64,000 bases of DNA from Anthostomella pinea (taxonomy: Eukaryota; Ascomycota; Sordariomycetes; Xylariales; Xylariaceae), in the NCBI GenBank assembly GCA_963556695.1, contig CAUWAG010000018.1, positions 682,001 through 746,000 on the forward strand. Direction: 5' to 3'. The notes under the pieces were generated by a model. It worked only from the letters and a program-made list of their open reading frames with translations. It was not told the origin of the DNA and made no database searches. A program made the translations under genes and the position numbers. This document shows, piece by piece, positions 12,101 through 24,569 of this stretch; the first letter of the stretch is position 1, and each line of letters opens with the position of its first letter.

Positions 12101-12895
12101 AATGCCTTGGCTTTCTTCGGTATCATCCTGGGCAGTGTCCTTAGCAGTCACTTGGCTGTCCTCTTCATAGTCTTGTTCCTGGGAGTCTTCTTCTTCTTGC
12201 TTCTTCCTCCTTAATGCTTCCTCTATACGCATTCGCAGGGGACGCACCCCGTGCGACTTCAGTGTCTTGCTGTATTGGGCGCTCTCCAGCAAGTATGGAT
12301 GTTCTTGGATCGGTTTCCTTGGTCTCAGCGAACGCCCGAGTCGGATGGCCTCTTGCAGGGAGGTCTCGTTGTCGTCGTCGTCTGCATTTTCGTCGTTGGC
12401 TGCATTGTGCTCAACCTCGTACGTGGCTTCAACATATTCTCTGCGCACGTCCTCTGGCAGGAGTTGAAGAGCGACTTCAACTCTTGCCGAACGACTGTCA
12501 TTTTGCTCAGCGGGTTGTACGGTATCTTCTAAGTCTTCTTCAAAGTCGTTGTTCAGGTCCTCGAATATAGATAGAGGGCGCAATGGGGCGGGAGCAGGTG
12601 TGTCGGTCTTCAATATGGACGTCGGTGGTAGAGCTTCTGGTGTCGGAGGGCGGGCCGCGACCTGGTTCTCTCCAGAAGCTTGTGACGAGAATGGAATATC
12701 CCAAATTTCCGAGCCGTCACGTCTATCTGCATGTCTGTTTTCGTCCTCGACTCCAGGTACGGGGATTTCTGTGTCGATTCCATCTGGCGCACATATATCG
12801 ATCTGTGGTGGAGGAGCAGGCTCAGATTCCTGGCTATCCAGAGCACTTTCGTCGTCCGAGTCGGGCACCTCTCCAAGCTCCTTCCACGTCGCCAT
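6155..12895 (-). CDS. mus7: Mus7/Mms22 family DNA repair protein, 6 exons
   Basis: Six exons, 12895-8278, 8228-8056, 8007-7837, 7790-7656, 7606-7426 and 7377-6155, join in frame to 2166 residues; intron 1 has a TACTAAC branch site. The N-terminus reads ELGEVPDSDDE, typical of this family, and is followed by about 900 residues of acidic, low-complexity sequence. The conserved Mus7/Mms22 region starts near the segment GTHYTQHFEVFPLDPG and FHESTFLGSG, and the helical C-terminal part runs through the small exons. Family members act with the Rtt101 ubiquitin ligase at damaged replication forks and are needed for resistance to alkylating agents. The length (about 2.1 kb of residues) fits filamentous fungal orthologues. 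All five introns cluster in the last quarter of the gene. Confidence 0.93.
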
Positions 12896-13229
12896 TGGAC
12901 CTGCGATGCATTATAGTGACGGATATTGGGAGCGGAATCTGGTCATGTTGCGCATGTTGAATAGTCGTTGCTTTTGTGAAGAAGTCGGAGCTCCAGACGC
13001 GTGAATGTGCACTTGGACGCGTAGCGGGCCGAGGTGGGGCCGCCACTTTAAACCTCCCATCTAGGCTCCAGCTCCTGAGTCTTGACCTCATATGCGAGCA
13101 TCAGCTACAACCTTCAATTCTTGTCTCATTTTCAACTACAAATAATTAATTGCCACGGACGCGGCTCAGACGTATCAAAAAACCCTATAAAATTCATCAA
13201 AGACTCGGGCCGAACCTCATCTCAGAACC
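12896..13229. promoter_or_regulatory. Shared divergent promoter of mus7 and the small membrane-protein gene
   Basis: Only 334 bp separate the mus7 start codon (12895, -) from the next start codon (13230, +), so both promoters must lie here. I see no clear TATA box. Whether the two genes are co-regulated cannot be judged from the sequence. Confidence 0.55.
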
Positions 13230-13495
13230 ATGAGCTCATTTGGTCGCAACTTTATCCCTTTCTGTATCGCCGTCGTCTTCGGCGTAGCGAATGGTACGGT
13301 CTTCGAGTGACACCTGGGCGACTACAATCATTCTGACACCAGCCAGGCTACTATGCGTTTAGTCCCTACTTCAAGGACCAGAAAGATACTCTTCAGATGC
13401 CAATAGCAAAGGACACAGCCGAGGACGCGAATGTCAAGCGGGCTGCCGCACTTCAGCCTGGACAGCCACCCCGAGATCCTCCGTCCAACCGCTAG
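13230..13495 (+). CDS. Small single-pass membrane protein, 70 aa, 2 exons
   Basis: Exons 13230-13293 and 13347-13495 join in frame to 70 residues. The 53-nt intron has a ctgac branch and uses the second of two nearby AG sites; the first would cause an early stop. The N-terminus FIPFCIAVVFGVANGYYAF forms one hydrophobic segment at about residues 8-26, followed by a hydrophilic, Pro-ending tail (residues 30-70). This layout resembles small mitochondrial inner-membrane proteins, but I do not recognise the family and assign no function. It is divergent from mus7 and precedes cox5 on the same strand. Confidence 0.7.
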
Positions 13496-14586
13496 ACAAG
13501 CCATCATTGCTCAGAAGCACCATCTCTAATGCAAACACGCGAGGTTCATTACGAATGATGTGGCCGAGATGCTGGAAGACTTTGACAGTCAACAACACTC
13601 AATGGCTCCGGGACCATCCGGGTTGCAGATACGGAAGGTTCCGAACTGCTTCCATCTGAGGCACGAGAATGATGATGGTAGAGACCACGGTTCCAAGATG
13701 GGATGCAGGTGGTCTTTAAAGATGACGACAAAGCCTGGCCTACCGGATGACTACAGCCTTGCCTGAGCCACGTAATTAGGCTGTAGATGTCGCTGTCGAC
13801 ACTGCTCGCCGATCTATCGCATGGTGCGGCCCGGGCTGGTCATGCGGTTGCAGGCTTGAATCTGAGAGCTTTATGGGGGCTTGTCGGATCTCAGGGGCGT
13901 TCTGGAGTAGTAGCATGATTTGCGCGACTACATAATATGATCAACTGCATATACATACCAGCTTGAAGCATTCAACCATGTTCAAGAAAACGAATCACCT
14001 CTTAGAGGAGTCATCGAATCCTGATTATGATGCTGTCTAGCTGAAGACCTGTCATATTCATTAGTGTTCAGTAAGTTCAGTAGGCAACACTTGGAGTGCC
14101 AAATGGAGTCATTCATAGAGACATTTTATCTGGTGAAGTTTGGCTACTCTTTTGATCGTAGAGTTGCGGCTCAGAAGAGCGCTTGAGTGTTGCAGCCAGT
14201 GACATGACGCAAGGCGGGCCTGCATCCAACCTTCATTGACTGGGAGCTCCGTACCTTGGCCCGAAATTCTCCCGACAGCCAAGAGCTCGTAGCGGAGCTC
14301 GCTGCGTTGCAGCTGTGGCAGGAGTTGTGGATTTTAGGTACTGGGCCAATGACAGAGCAGTATTACTGTTCCACCATCATACGACAATCAGACAGGCTGA
14401 CCTCAAAAAAAGGCGCTCCCAATTGAACGGAACGAGTCTGTCTGTCACTGCCAAAAAAACAACATCAACCATCCATCATCCTCACCACACGTCCGGGTCG
14501 CTCCAACACACACACGCACCTCTCGCGACCACCTCAATTGGACCCTCTCCACTCCGACCATCCTTTCCTTTCCCACGACAGTCAAG
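13496..14586. other. Intergenic, upstream of cox5
   Basis: About 1.1 kb. Open frames are short and weak. The last 150 bp before the cox5 start are C-rich with runs of CCA and CAC, as in many fungal 5' untranslated regions. No repeat or RNA gene was found. Confidence 0.55.
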
Positions 14587-15450
14587 ATGATGCGCACACC
14601 TGCCACCTCCCTCCTGCGCGCCGGCGCCCGGGCCAGCAGCATGCGCACATCCATGGTGACCGTCGCGCCCCGTGCCGCCGCCTCGACCCACGCCATTTCC
14701 AACCCGACCCTGGCCAACATCGAGAAGAGGTGGGAGGGCATGCCGTCGACCGAGCAAGCCGAGCTGTGGATGGCCCTGCGCGACCGCATGAAGGAGAACT
14801 GGGCAGACCTCACCATTCAGGAGAAGAAGGCTGGTACGTGACCAAATCTCCATCTCATACATCAACTGGGAAGCATCAATTGGTTGGGCATTGGTTACCG
14901 AAGGAGCTTCGAGGAGCTCACTGGAAGCTCCCCCTGATGCATCACGTTGCCAATTGAGACTCGAATTGTTGAACATCGAACCCCTGGGGCTTCTTTCGGT
15001 CATTTCCAAGTGGACCCACAACCTTCCCGCAAATCACGATGGACGTATTTGAAGTGATCGATGGCATGATATATAGACAGCCCGGACTGACAGACAGCCA
15101 CCCACAGCTTACTGGATTGCCTTTGGTCCCCACGGCCCCCGTGCCCAGCCGCCTGCCGACGAGGGGCGGAAGGTCGCTCTGTACACTGCCATCGGCATAC
15201 TGGTCAGCTTCGGCATCTTCGCCACCATCCGCGCTTTCGCCGGCCCGGCACCCTCCACCATGCACCGGGAGTACCAGGAAGCATCCGACGAGTACCTCAA
15301 GGTAAGCTTCGCAACCCAAATCTCTCCTCTCCTTGCCATACTGACAACCATCCCCCACAGAGCCAACGCGCCGACCCCTTCACTGGTGTCGCGTCCGAGG
15401 GATACGCAAAGAACGGCATCAGCATGGTCCAATCGCCTCCCAAGAAATAG
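14587..15450 (+). CDS. cox5: Cytochrome c oxidase subunit 5 (COX IV family), 3 exons
   Basis: Exons 14587-14833, 15108-15301 and 15361-15450 give 176 residues. A Met-Arg-Ala-Ser-rich presequence of about 35 residues precedes the mature domain. The segment LANIEKRWEGMPSTEQAELW is followed by AYWIAFGPHGPR, then one membrane segment (GILVSFGIFATIRAFAG) and an intermembrane-space tail with GYAKNGI. This is the nuclear-encoded subunit of respiratory complex IV in the inner mitochondrial membrane. Length matches fungal orthologues (about 170). Intron 1, at 274 nt, is long for this window. Two ATGs in tandem (14587 and 14590) could both serve as start. Confidence 0.95.
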
Positions 15451-16482
15451 AGCTAGTCTCGATCGTCACCATAATAATGCAAAGCTACTCTTATCAAACC
15501 CCCATTTTCCTTTGTTCTTAGAAGCAAGCAAGCAGCCGAGACGAGACGTGTGTGCGTGCAAGACAACCCATCCGAAACCTATGTACAAAACGGCAGAACC
15601 TACCAGACCGGTCGGCGGCGAGTCTCTTTCTACATCGGACCTGCAGCAACTCGCGATGGACAGATGGGCAGTGAATAGGGGTTTGATGGGTCGACAAGCA
15701 CACCTGTCCATCTCAGCTCGGGGGAAGGACTCGGCACAAAGGGGTCAAGCAGGCTGGTTGAGGAAGCACAGCAGGAGACCAGGCCTGGCTGTTGTAAATA
15801 TGTACAAGAGGCAAATTTCGATATCGTTCCGAAGACCGTGCAACTACGACAGTGGAAACACTGTGATGGATGACCTACTAACATAAGGCATGGACGCTTT
15901 TATCATATACGTTTGTAGTGGCAGGATGATAGCCCAGTTGGCTGAAGTACCACTTAACGAGGGGACAGGCCGGAAGGAAATACGTAGGGGAGAGCACGAT
16001 TCGTCATAATTAACAAGTGCAATAAGAAGACCTCAACATAAGTCCAAACTGAAGGTGGACAGAGCAGTGGATTGCCCTCGCGATCTCCTCTTAGGTAGGT
16101 ACTATGAACTGACACCGGTCTACTTCGTCTGTACTCGTCAGGGGGTCAGGTTCTTTACTCGTCAAGGGGCCGAGTGTATTTGAAGGTGGGCGAGCCATCT
16201 ACTCGAGTCAGATCATTGTTTTGCTGTGAATTTCCTATATACGTACATCAACTAATCTGGTTCATATGCACCACCCCCACATTGCTCCAGTATGACCATA
16301 CCCCCATTCGAAACAGCAGCTTCAAGGCTATTGAATTTCAATGTGTAGTCACCCTTGCCATGATCATACCCTACGCCTAGCCTTGCAGACACCGTACACC
16401 TTAACATATTATACCCAATTCGAAGTCAGTCCACTACGCTTAGCCGGTATACATGCATCCATGCCCAACCATGCATGCATGC
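15451..16482. other. Convergent intergenic region between cox5 and clpX
   Basis: About 1 kb between two genes that end towards each other, so it holds two 3' untranslated regions. No supported gene, repeat or RNA was seen; open frames on both strands are short and unsupported by splice sites. Confidence 0.55.
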
Positions 16483-18339
16483 TCACGCGCCACTCTGCCC
16501 TGCCTCCCGATATTGTCCAAGACTATTCACGATCTCGCGGCCGTCCTTTTCTTGTCCGGGAACCCTGGCGAGACCATCTTCCTCGCGGATACGACGCTCG
16601 ACCTCAAAGCGCCCGCCTTTGCCCCAGTACCCGACTTTCTCCTCGCCTCGGACGGCCTTCTCCGTTACGAGCACATAGTGTATTGGCGCATCGAACATGG
16701 CTTCGGCCAGCACCCGCTCCATCTCCATCTTCAGTCCCCGGGCCCCCGTTCGAGCCTTTTCTGCCCGTTCCGCAATGGCCAGCAAGGCCTTCTGCGTGAA
16801 GTAGAGGGTGGAGGGGTAGGTCTCGAACAGCGCCGTGTATTGCGCCACAAGTGAGTTTCGAGGCTCGGTGAGGATGCGGAGGAGGTCGGATTGCGAGAGT
16901 GGTGAGAGGGCCACGATGTTATGTACACGACCGATGAGTTCTGGGATGAAACCGAAACCCTGTAGGTCTTCTGGGGCTGTGAGGTCAAGAGCCGTGAGAG
17001 CTGATGCATTTTCAGCGTTTGGGGGTCGGTGAGGTAGGTGATTGAACAGTTTTGGTGGTAGGTCGGGTTTGTTGCTAGACGTTGATCGATTCCGTAACTC
17101 GGATCCAAAGCCCATTGCTGGTTTCGATACCCGGTTGAGAATCACCTTGTCTAGCCCAACGAAAGCACCGCACATGACGAACAGGATGTTGCAGGTGTCG
17201 ATAGTGTATTGGTCCACCTTGCCTGATGGAGGCGGCGCTGATTGAGGTCCCGAACTAGAGGAGGAAGAACCGGGTCCAGTATAGTTCGTTATTATGGGAC
17301 TTGCCGATCGTGAGGAGGAAGACGAGCGGTTGTCTTTCACGTTCACCGTGACCTTTGTGCCTTCGATGAGCTTCAGGAGCGCTTGCTGCACTCCTTCACC
17401 GCCGACATCTCTCCCATTCGTAGTTTCGCGCCTCGCAATCTTGTCGAATTCATCGAGCACAACAATGCCATGCTCGGTTGCTCTCACGTCATAATTCGAC
17501 TCTATTAGCAAGCGCTCGATACATGTCTCGACATCCTGGCCTATGTATCCGGCTTGTGTGAACGAATTGCAATCACATATTGTGAAGGGAACATTGATCT
17601 TTTTACTCAGTGTTCTATAGAGAGAAGGTATTCAGCATGAGATCAGCCATAACACTCAGGGATAGTGTAGCACCTACTCGAGTATATATGTCTTGCCCAC
17701 TCCAGTGGGGCCGATGAGTAAAATGTTACTCTTATCAATCTTAACCGCTGGTGTATGGCCTTCATCTTCGGGTATGTAAAAGTCAACAGGTTGCTCGGTT
17801 TGTTGCCACGATTGGTGCATATGCTGTATGGAATCGTGGTGTCCAGGGTAATCGTCTTCGGGTATGTCAACGTTATCGTGCTGGCGGGAGGTGAGTGTCG
17901 GATGGTGCCAACCTTCAACAGGATGAGTGTCCCGCTCTCTCGTATTCCTGTCACGCGCAATAGTCTGGCGCATGATCTTCTCCTCTCTTTTGATTGCCCT
18001 CTCCTCTTCATGTTGCCGCCTACGGACATTCTGGTAGTGATTGAAGATGACAGAAGATATTGTCTTCTTCGCCCGGTCTTGTCCAACGACGTACTCGTCT
18101 ACACGCTTCTTCAGATCTCGTGGATAGAACTGAGGAACGCCAAAGGAACTCTTGTTATCGAACATGGGCCCTCGTCCTTCTTCGTTCGGATCATAGCTGC
18201 TCGAGAAGCCGGAGGTGAAGTCGGAAGTTCGTTTCGAGCCAGTCCGTAGGATGGTAGACGTTGACAGCGTTCGGCGGCGGAAGTTCGGCTTTGGTACGGC
18301 AAGGGAGGACGCTCTGGGCCTCGCGAGCCGTGTAATCAT
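16483..18339 (-). CDS. mcx1: Mitochondrial ClpX-type AAA+ unfoldase, 2 exons
   Basis: Exons 18339-17678 and 17614-16483 give 597 residues; the junction restores the segment KTYILETLSKK. The N-terminus MITRLARPRASSLAVPKP is a typical mitochondrial presequence. The AAA domain follows: PRDLKKRVDEYVVGQDRAKK, a 90-residue hydrophilic insertion, Walker A IGPTGVGKT, Walker B GIVVLDEFDKIARR, a Ser/Pro-rich insertion, and sensor 2 in GARGLKMEMERV. The bacterial zinc-binding domain is absent, as in mitochondrial ClpX/Mcx1. The protein unfolds substrates in the matrix, with or without a ClpP partner. The upstream in-frame sequence has no ATG, so the start at 18339 is favoured. Confidence 0.93.
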
Positions 18340-19477
18340 GGTGGCGGCCCCTGGAGGTTGCCCTCCACTGAGTACACTCAACCAGTGGCTTCACACGGCA
18401 GTTGTCATCAATGGACGGACGAGGTGAACATTGTCCTCGTTAGCGGTTAAGTGGCAGAGCGGTCGCTAGTGCCAGGCGGTAGCGGAGGTGTGCGATGAAA
18501 TTCGGAACAAGCCAGCTGACAGAAGTAATGATGCAGAACACCCAAACGACGTGATCCGGCAGGCTGGCTAACGAGGCTCGAGTCTAGGACGGTCTCCTTT
18601 GCTCGGAGTTGAGAGCTGGATCAATCATCATCGGGCGGTGGACTGGCGGGGCTCTCGCGCGGGGAACAGCCGCTAGAAGCCGCCATCAGGCGCTGTGGCA
18701 CTTGCACAGCACTACATTTGGCCCTTGGCAGAGTCCAGACTGATAAGTGATCCGTGCTCAAGCTTCATCGATGTTCCCTTTCATCCACCAACGACGGCCA
18801 TCCAGCCATCCTGCCCAGCCGAGCCGCGCAAGAGCTTCTAACTTCATACGAACCCCCCAAACTCACTGCATTCGATGAACGTTTATTGCAGATAGTATCC
18901 AACATAATGACCGTTTCGTGTGTCTCGTACATGATATCGGTTGTGATCTGCATCCTTTCGACGGCGGGTTGATAGAATGACAGCAGAAAGAGACAATTGC
19001 AGGGATGATCAAGTGAAGCATTCGCTGCAATTGATCGATGCGGAGGCGGGACGGCCTAACCCCACGACGTCATTAGACATGTGGGCTGTTGGAGCTATCT
19101 CCTCACATCTCCTCCATCTTGTGAAAGCGGGAGCATGTTGATATGGGGAACCAACCGATGAACTTTATCAATAAATCACCCTCTGTTTGTTCAATTGAGT
19201 TTCTTCCCCGGTCGAGGGTAACAACATAAGGTAGAAACAACATTTGATGATCAATCGGTCTCCCTACCTAGTACAGCAGTATCTGGTCGCTCATCCGGTT
19301 ATCGCAGCTGGCTCCATAGTAGCTGGCCCGTCTCCATAGCTCTCCAGACTGTTTTGCGGGGAGCTTCTCTCGCTTGGAACATCGGTGATTGGGACCCGTG
19401 CCTGACGAACTTCCTTTCTCCTCTTCACATTCCTTCGCTTCCTTCGCAAGAACTCCCAAGTTCGAGAATACGCCAAC
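18340..19477. promoter_or_regulatory. Divergent promoter region of clpX and the branching-enzyme gene
   Basis: 1138 bp between two divergent start codons. The 70 bases before the branching-enzyme ATG are strongly pyrimidine-rich (around 19408-19450), as in many highly expressed fungal genes. No additional gene is supported. Confidence 0.5.
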
Positions 19478-21990
19478 ATGACAGCCGTTGCAGACAACTC
19501 AGCCAATACTCTGGGTGCAGGTGCTGCGTCGGGCATACCAAACGACGGCACTGGTACAGCTCAGCTCCCCCTTGGTGCAGAGTTACACTGCTGGCAGCGA
19601 ACTAACACCATCTTCCCCAGGCGTCGTCCAGCTGGACCCGTGGCTGTCGCCCTTCAAGGACTCCTTGAAACGAAGATACGCAAAGGCACAGACATGGATC
19701 AAGAAGATTGACGAGACCGAAGGCGGAGTCGAGAAGTTCTCGAGAGTTCGTACATCCTAAGGTCTTCCTTGCGGCGAGAGCCTACTAACAACTGCTTCGC
19801 CGCACCCAGGGAACCGAGATCTACGGTCTGAATGTAGAGAAGAACAACACCATCATATACCGGGAATGGGCCCCGGGCGCCACCGAGGCATGCCTGGTCG
19901 GAGACTTCAGTAGGCACCCGCCGTTATGCTCTGAACCAGGCAAAAGACGGCGCTGACGTGGAAACAGACGGATGGAACAGGGGAGCGCACCCCATGAAGA
20001 GGAACGACTTCGGCGTTTGGGAGATCATCTTGCCTGCGGTGAACGGAGAACCTGCCATTCCCCACGACTCGAAGATCAAGGTAGGCCTGGACCCTGTACA
20101 GTCCATTCACCACCTGTTACTAACATACGAGTAAACAGATATCGATGAAGACGCTGAACGGGGAGTGGATCGACCGACTACCAGCCTGGATCAAATACGT
20201 TACTCAAGACCTGTCCGTCTCTCCTGCCTACGATGCTCGTTTCTGGAACCCTCCGGAATCGGAGAAATACACCTTCAAACACCCTCGGCCCAAGAAGCCA
20301 TTGAGTGCTCGTGTATACGAGGCTCACGTCGGTATCTCCTCCCCCGAGCTGCGAGTCACAACCTTCAAGGAGTTCACCCAGAGCATGCTGCCGAGAATAA
20401 AAAGCCTGGGATATAACGTGATCCAACTGATGGCTGTCATGGAACACGCATACTATGCCAGCTTCGGATACCAAGTGAACAACTTCTTTGCCGCGAGCAG
20501 CCGCTATGGGACACCTGAGGATCTGAAGGAGTTGATCGACACAGCCCATAGCATGGGTCTCGTCGTTCTCCTGGATGTGGTACACAGCCATGCTTCCAAG
20601 AATGTCCTCGATGGGCTGAATGAGTTCGATGGCACAGATCACCTCTACTTTCATGAGGGCATGAAGGGCAGACACGAGCTATGGGACAGCAGGCTATTCA
20701 ACTATGGCAGCCACGAAGTCCTGAGATTTCTGCTTAGCAACCTCAGGTTCTGGATGGATGAATATCATTTCGACGGGTTCCGCTTTGACGGCGTTACCAG
20801 TATGCTCTACGTGCATCACGGAATTGGAACGTAAGCTGCGTCCCATGTGACCGAAATGATGGCGAAAGCTGACATTTACAGGGGCTTCTCTGGTGGTTAT
20901 CATGAGTATTTTGGCGCTGGGGTGGATGAAGAAGCTGTGGCGTACCTGATGATTGCCAACGAGATGCTACACAACCTCTATCCGGAATGTATCACCGTCG
21001 CAGAAGATGTTTCTGGTATGCCGGCTCTATGCCTACCATTGTCACTTGGCGGTGTTGGATTCGACTATCGACTGGCAATGGCTGTCCCTGATATGTGGAT
21101 CAAGATCATCAAAGAGGTCAAAGACGAAGATTGGGATCTTTCAAACATCTGCTGGACCCTTACCAACAGACGTCACGGAGAGAAGACCATTGCATACTGC
21201 GAGAGCCACGACCAAGCGTAAGTAGCAAGATAGGATGGACGTTATACACCTACTGACACGCGCATAGCCTCGTGGGCGATAAGACATTGATGATGCATCT
21301 CTGCGATGCCGAGCTCTACACCAACATGTCAACCCTCACACCCATGACCCCTGTCATCGACCGCGGAATGGCCCTCCACAAGATGATCCGCTTACTCACC
21401 CACAGTCTGGGCGGTGAAGGCTACCTCAACTTCGAAGGAAACGAGTTCGGCCATCCTGAATGGCTCGACTTCCCGCGAGAAGGCAACCAGAACTCGTTCT
21501 GGTACGCACGACGCCAGCTCAACTTGACGGACGATCAGCTCCTACGATACAAGGAACTGAACGAGTTCGACAAGCAGATGAATTTGACTGAGAATCACTT
21601 TGGCTGGCTTCATGCGTCGCAAGCCTTCATCAGTTTGAAGAACGAGAGTGACAAGGTCATTGTGTTTGAGCGCGCTGGCTGCGTCTTCATTTTCAACTTC
21701 CATCCGACAAACAGCTACGCCGACTACCGTATTGGAATCGAAGTTCCCGGCACATACAAGATCATTCTTGATTCCGATACCAAGGAAGTCGGCGGCCACG
21801 GACGCGTCGACCCGAACACGAGATTCTTCACTACACCCATGGAGTGGAACGAGCGCAAGAACTGGACTCACATTTACCTTCCCAGTCGTACAGCCTTGGT
21901 AAGTCCCCAGAGCCATGACGAATGTTATTGATTTCCAGGAAGCTAACATATGAACAGGTACTGGGTCTGGAGTCTGGAGAAACCCAATAG
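19478..21990 (+). CDS. glc3: 1,4-alpha-glucan (glycogen) branching enzyme, GH13, 8 exons
   Basis: Eight exons (19478-19553, 19621-19745, 19810-19909, 19968-20080, 20139-20830, 20882-21217, 21268-21898, 21958-21990) join in frame to 701 residues, the usual length. An N-terminal CBM48-like domain contains [20 protein letters not shown]. The GH13 barrel shows the conserved regions [18 protein letters not shown] with the catalytic Asp, AEDVSG with the catalytic Glu, and ESHDQA. A C-terminal beta domain follows. The enzyme makes alpha-1,6 branches in glycogen in the cytoplasm. Exon 2 ends at a GTTCGT donor rather than GTAAGT. The last exon is only 11 codons. It converges on ORC5 with 257 bp between stops. 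Confidence 0.96.
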
Positions 21991-22247
21991 ACTTGAGTGG
22001 GGAAGAACTGATTCTCGTGAATGCCAGGCGTTGTGCATATCCAGGAGGGAGTTACTTGTTGTCGTTATCATTCGTACAGTAGAGCAAGCCTATGCAAGAT
22101 TACTTGTCTTCGATGTCAGTAGCAATAGAATATTGATCATTGCCCTTCGTGGTTGTGACTGTTTTGCTGTGGTCCATGGATTGATATAGACTTTACATCG
22201 CTCTCCAACAACCAATAGCGGTCCCAAACCACTTCGTACATCGGCCG

Positions 22248-23849
22248 CTATTCAACAAGCCACTCCTCAACCTCGACCCCCATGCTCCTCCCAACACCTC
22301 TAACCACCTCCCACCCGACATTGACCCTCCACCTGCCCCCACGATCCAAATCCGCCCCTCCCACAGCCGCGCCCGCGCCGCCTCCGACCCTGACCAGCAG
22401 CCGCAGACTCGCCAGTGTCGCGATCGCCATGCCCACGTCGCCATCAACACCGACCACCACCTTCCCATTCCCACCACCTGCATTATTCTCGTCATGATCC
22501 CCAACCCACTCCCGCCGCGTAGCCACGTAGATCGCCACCATGCGCTCCAGCACAAAAACACCGGGTCCCAGCAGCTTGCGCGCGATCTTGCGGTGTTTGG
22601 ATTTCTTGGAGTGCCGCGCCTGCGTGTTGACTGCCCGCCGTCGACGGCCGTGCGGGTTGTGCCAGGTGCTGAAGAGGGTGTTGTCGTGGCGCGGCGCATT
22701 GTGGGAAGCTAGGTAGGCGGCTATTAACAAGAGGCGGGCGGTGGGCGGGAGGAGGGTTGATAGGTCGGTGGAGGGTTTGGGTTTGTTGGGGTTCTTGGCT
22801 GGGGGTGCTGTTCCTGCTCCTGCCCCGACTGCGATTGCTGCTGTGCCATTGGCCAACGATTGTGTCGCAGGCTTGGTAGTAGAGGGAACCGACGACAGAA
22901 TCCCCGGCTCCAACACGCCCTCGTCTTGGAAATACGCCCGCGCAGCAATGAGCAGACGGCTGAACTCGCGCGCGCGGTGTGTGCCGACTGCGACGGGGGC
23001 CGTGAAGCGCGGCCACAGGGCCGCGCAGGCGTGTTTCAGCGCGGGCAGCGTGCGGGCCGCGGGCCGGGTTAGGGAGTCGTGCACGGCGGCCGCGAAGCGT
23101 GTCCAGAGCTCGGCTGTCTCTTCGGGTGCCGTGTTGGGCAGGGAGGAGGGCGGCGGCTGGCGCGACAGGATACTGAGGTATTGCGCTTTGGTGTAGGGCG
23201 GGAAGTGCAGGTGTGGCGGCGAGGAGCACCGGAGGAGAGAGGGCGAGGGCGTGGTGAGGATGAAGATGTTTGTTAGGTTTGGGATCTGTGGGTGGGCGTT
23301 GTTAGCTATTGTCATCTTTTCTGTGTTGGATGTAGGGATGTAGAGCAGAAGCAGTTAACGCACAATCTCAGACAGCCTCGCCAAGGCAGGGAGCAGCGTA
23401 GGCGGCGCCTCGCGCTGGCGATCGATGCCGTCGAATACCAGCACGAACCTGTCGGCAGCGTCTCTCTCGGCATACTTCAGCATGCGGCTCAGCTCGACCG
23501 TCAGCGCGGCGAGGGTCTCGCACCGGCCGGGCGCCGGTCCCTGCCATTGCACCGCATCAGCGACCAGGCCAACCGTCCGCTCGAACAGGTGCCGCGCCGT
23601 GACGCACTCGGCGGACTTCACGGTGGCATAGTTGAGGTCTGTCCCGGGGTCGTCGCGCAGGGCCGCGAGGAGTGTGGTGGTGATGGCGCTCTTGCCCGTG
23701 GCTTCGGTGCCGTGCACGATCAGGTTGCGGCAGGGGGCGGCGCGCGGGTAGAGCAGCGTTGCTAGTGCACGGATCTGGGCGTCGCGGCAGGGGAAGCTCT
23801 CGGCGAGGGTTGCGAGGAGGTCTTCTGGCAGCTCGAAGATGGATGCCAT
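22248..23849 (-). CDS. orc5: Origin recognition complex subunit 5, 2 exons
   Basis: Exons 23849-23364 and 23285-22248 give 507 residues; the junction reads ARLSEI-IPNLTNIFILTT. The start is the ATG of MASIFELPEDLL. An AAA+ ATPase core shows Walker A VHGTEATGKS and Walker B FVLVFDGIDR, followed by the winged-helix C-terminal region with the basic stretch KKSKHRKIARKLLG. ORC5 is part of the six-subunit complex that binds origins and loads MCM helicase. The middle (about residues 290-330) is a low-complexity Ala/Gly/Pro/Lys insertion. Codon use is very GC-rich, more than in the neighbouring genes, and the intron donor is GTGCGT. Confidence 0.92.
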
Positions 23850-24569
23850 TCTTGCGGGTGGTTGTTGCACTGAGCAGTGGCAGCTTGTTGACTTTAGGGT
23901 TGGTGGTTGACTGCCGTACTGTAGGAAACGTCCCGATGTCAGTTCGATGAGGTAGGTGGCTACCTAATCATGAGACTCCTCATTATTTCACGAGTGAGCA
24001 CTATTCCATGACATGCCGTGTCCAAGTCGCGTCGATTGGGCTTCTGGCGAGGTGCAGCTCTCAATCATGGGGATCTTGATCTGATACGGTAGCCAACCTT
24101 TAATGCCCGTGCCCAGACCGGGACGGAGACCGGCAGCTCGGATGCCGACCTCAGCTAGGGATGGACCTTCAGCCCTGCCGCTGCCGCCTGCCCACCCCTC
24201 TGGATCTGTTGCTGATTCGATGGTTCGGCGTCGCGGCCCACGTTTATTATTAGGTAGTGCGTCTCAAAGAGTCAACACCGTTTCCAATGGTCGGGACGGT
24301 GGTCGGCGACAGACACGCGGCAGTCATTGTCAAGTCCTATCCCACCAAGAAAGTCTTGACGTAGTACGCAAGCTGACCACAAACCCCCCCTGAGATACAT
24401 CCAATCTTAGGACTCTCACCTACTACTATATCCATCTTATGTCTGGCCTTCCGTGAGGAACCCATCTCATTCTTAATAATCTACAACGAGTCATTTCACC
24501 CGTTCTATGCATACATTTTTAGGGCGGCCCCAATGCTTAACTGACTCATGACATCGCGATCGTGTCGAG
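23850..24569. promoter_or_regulatory. Divergent promoter region of orc5 and the Zn2Cys6 gene
   Basis: 720 bp between divergent start codons, with no gene of its own. No TATA box or repeat stands out. Confidence 0.5.
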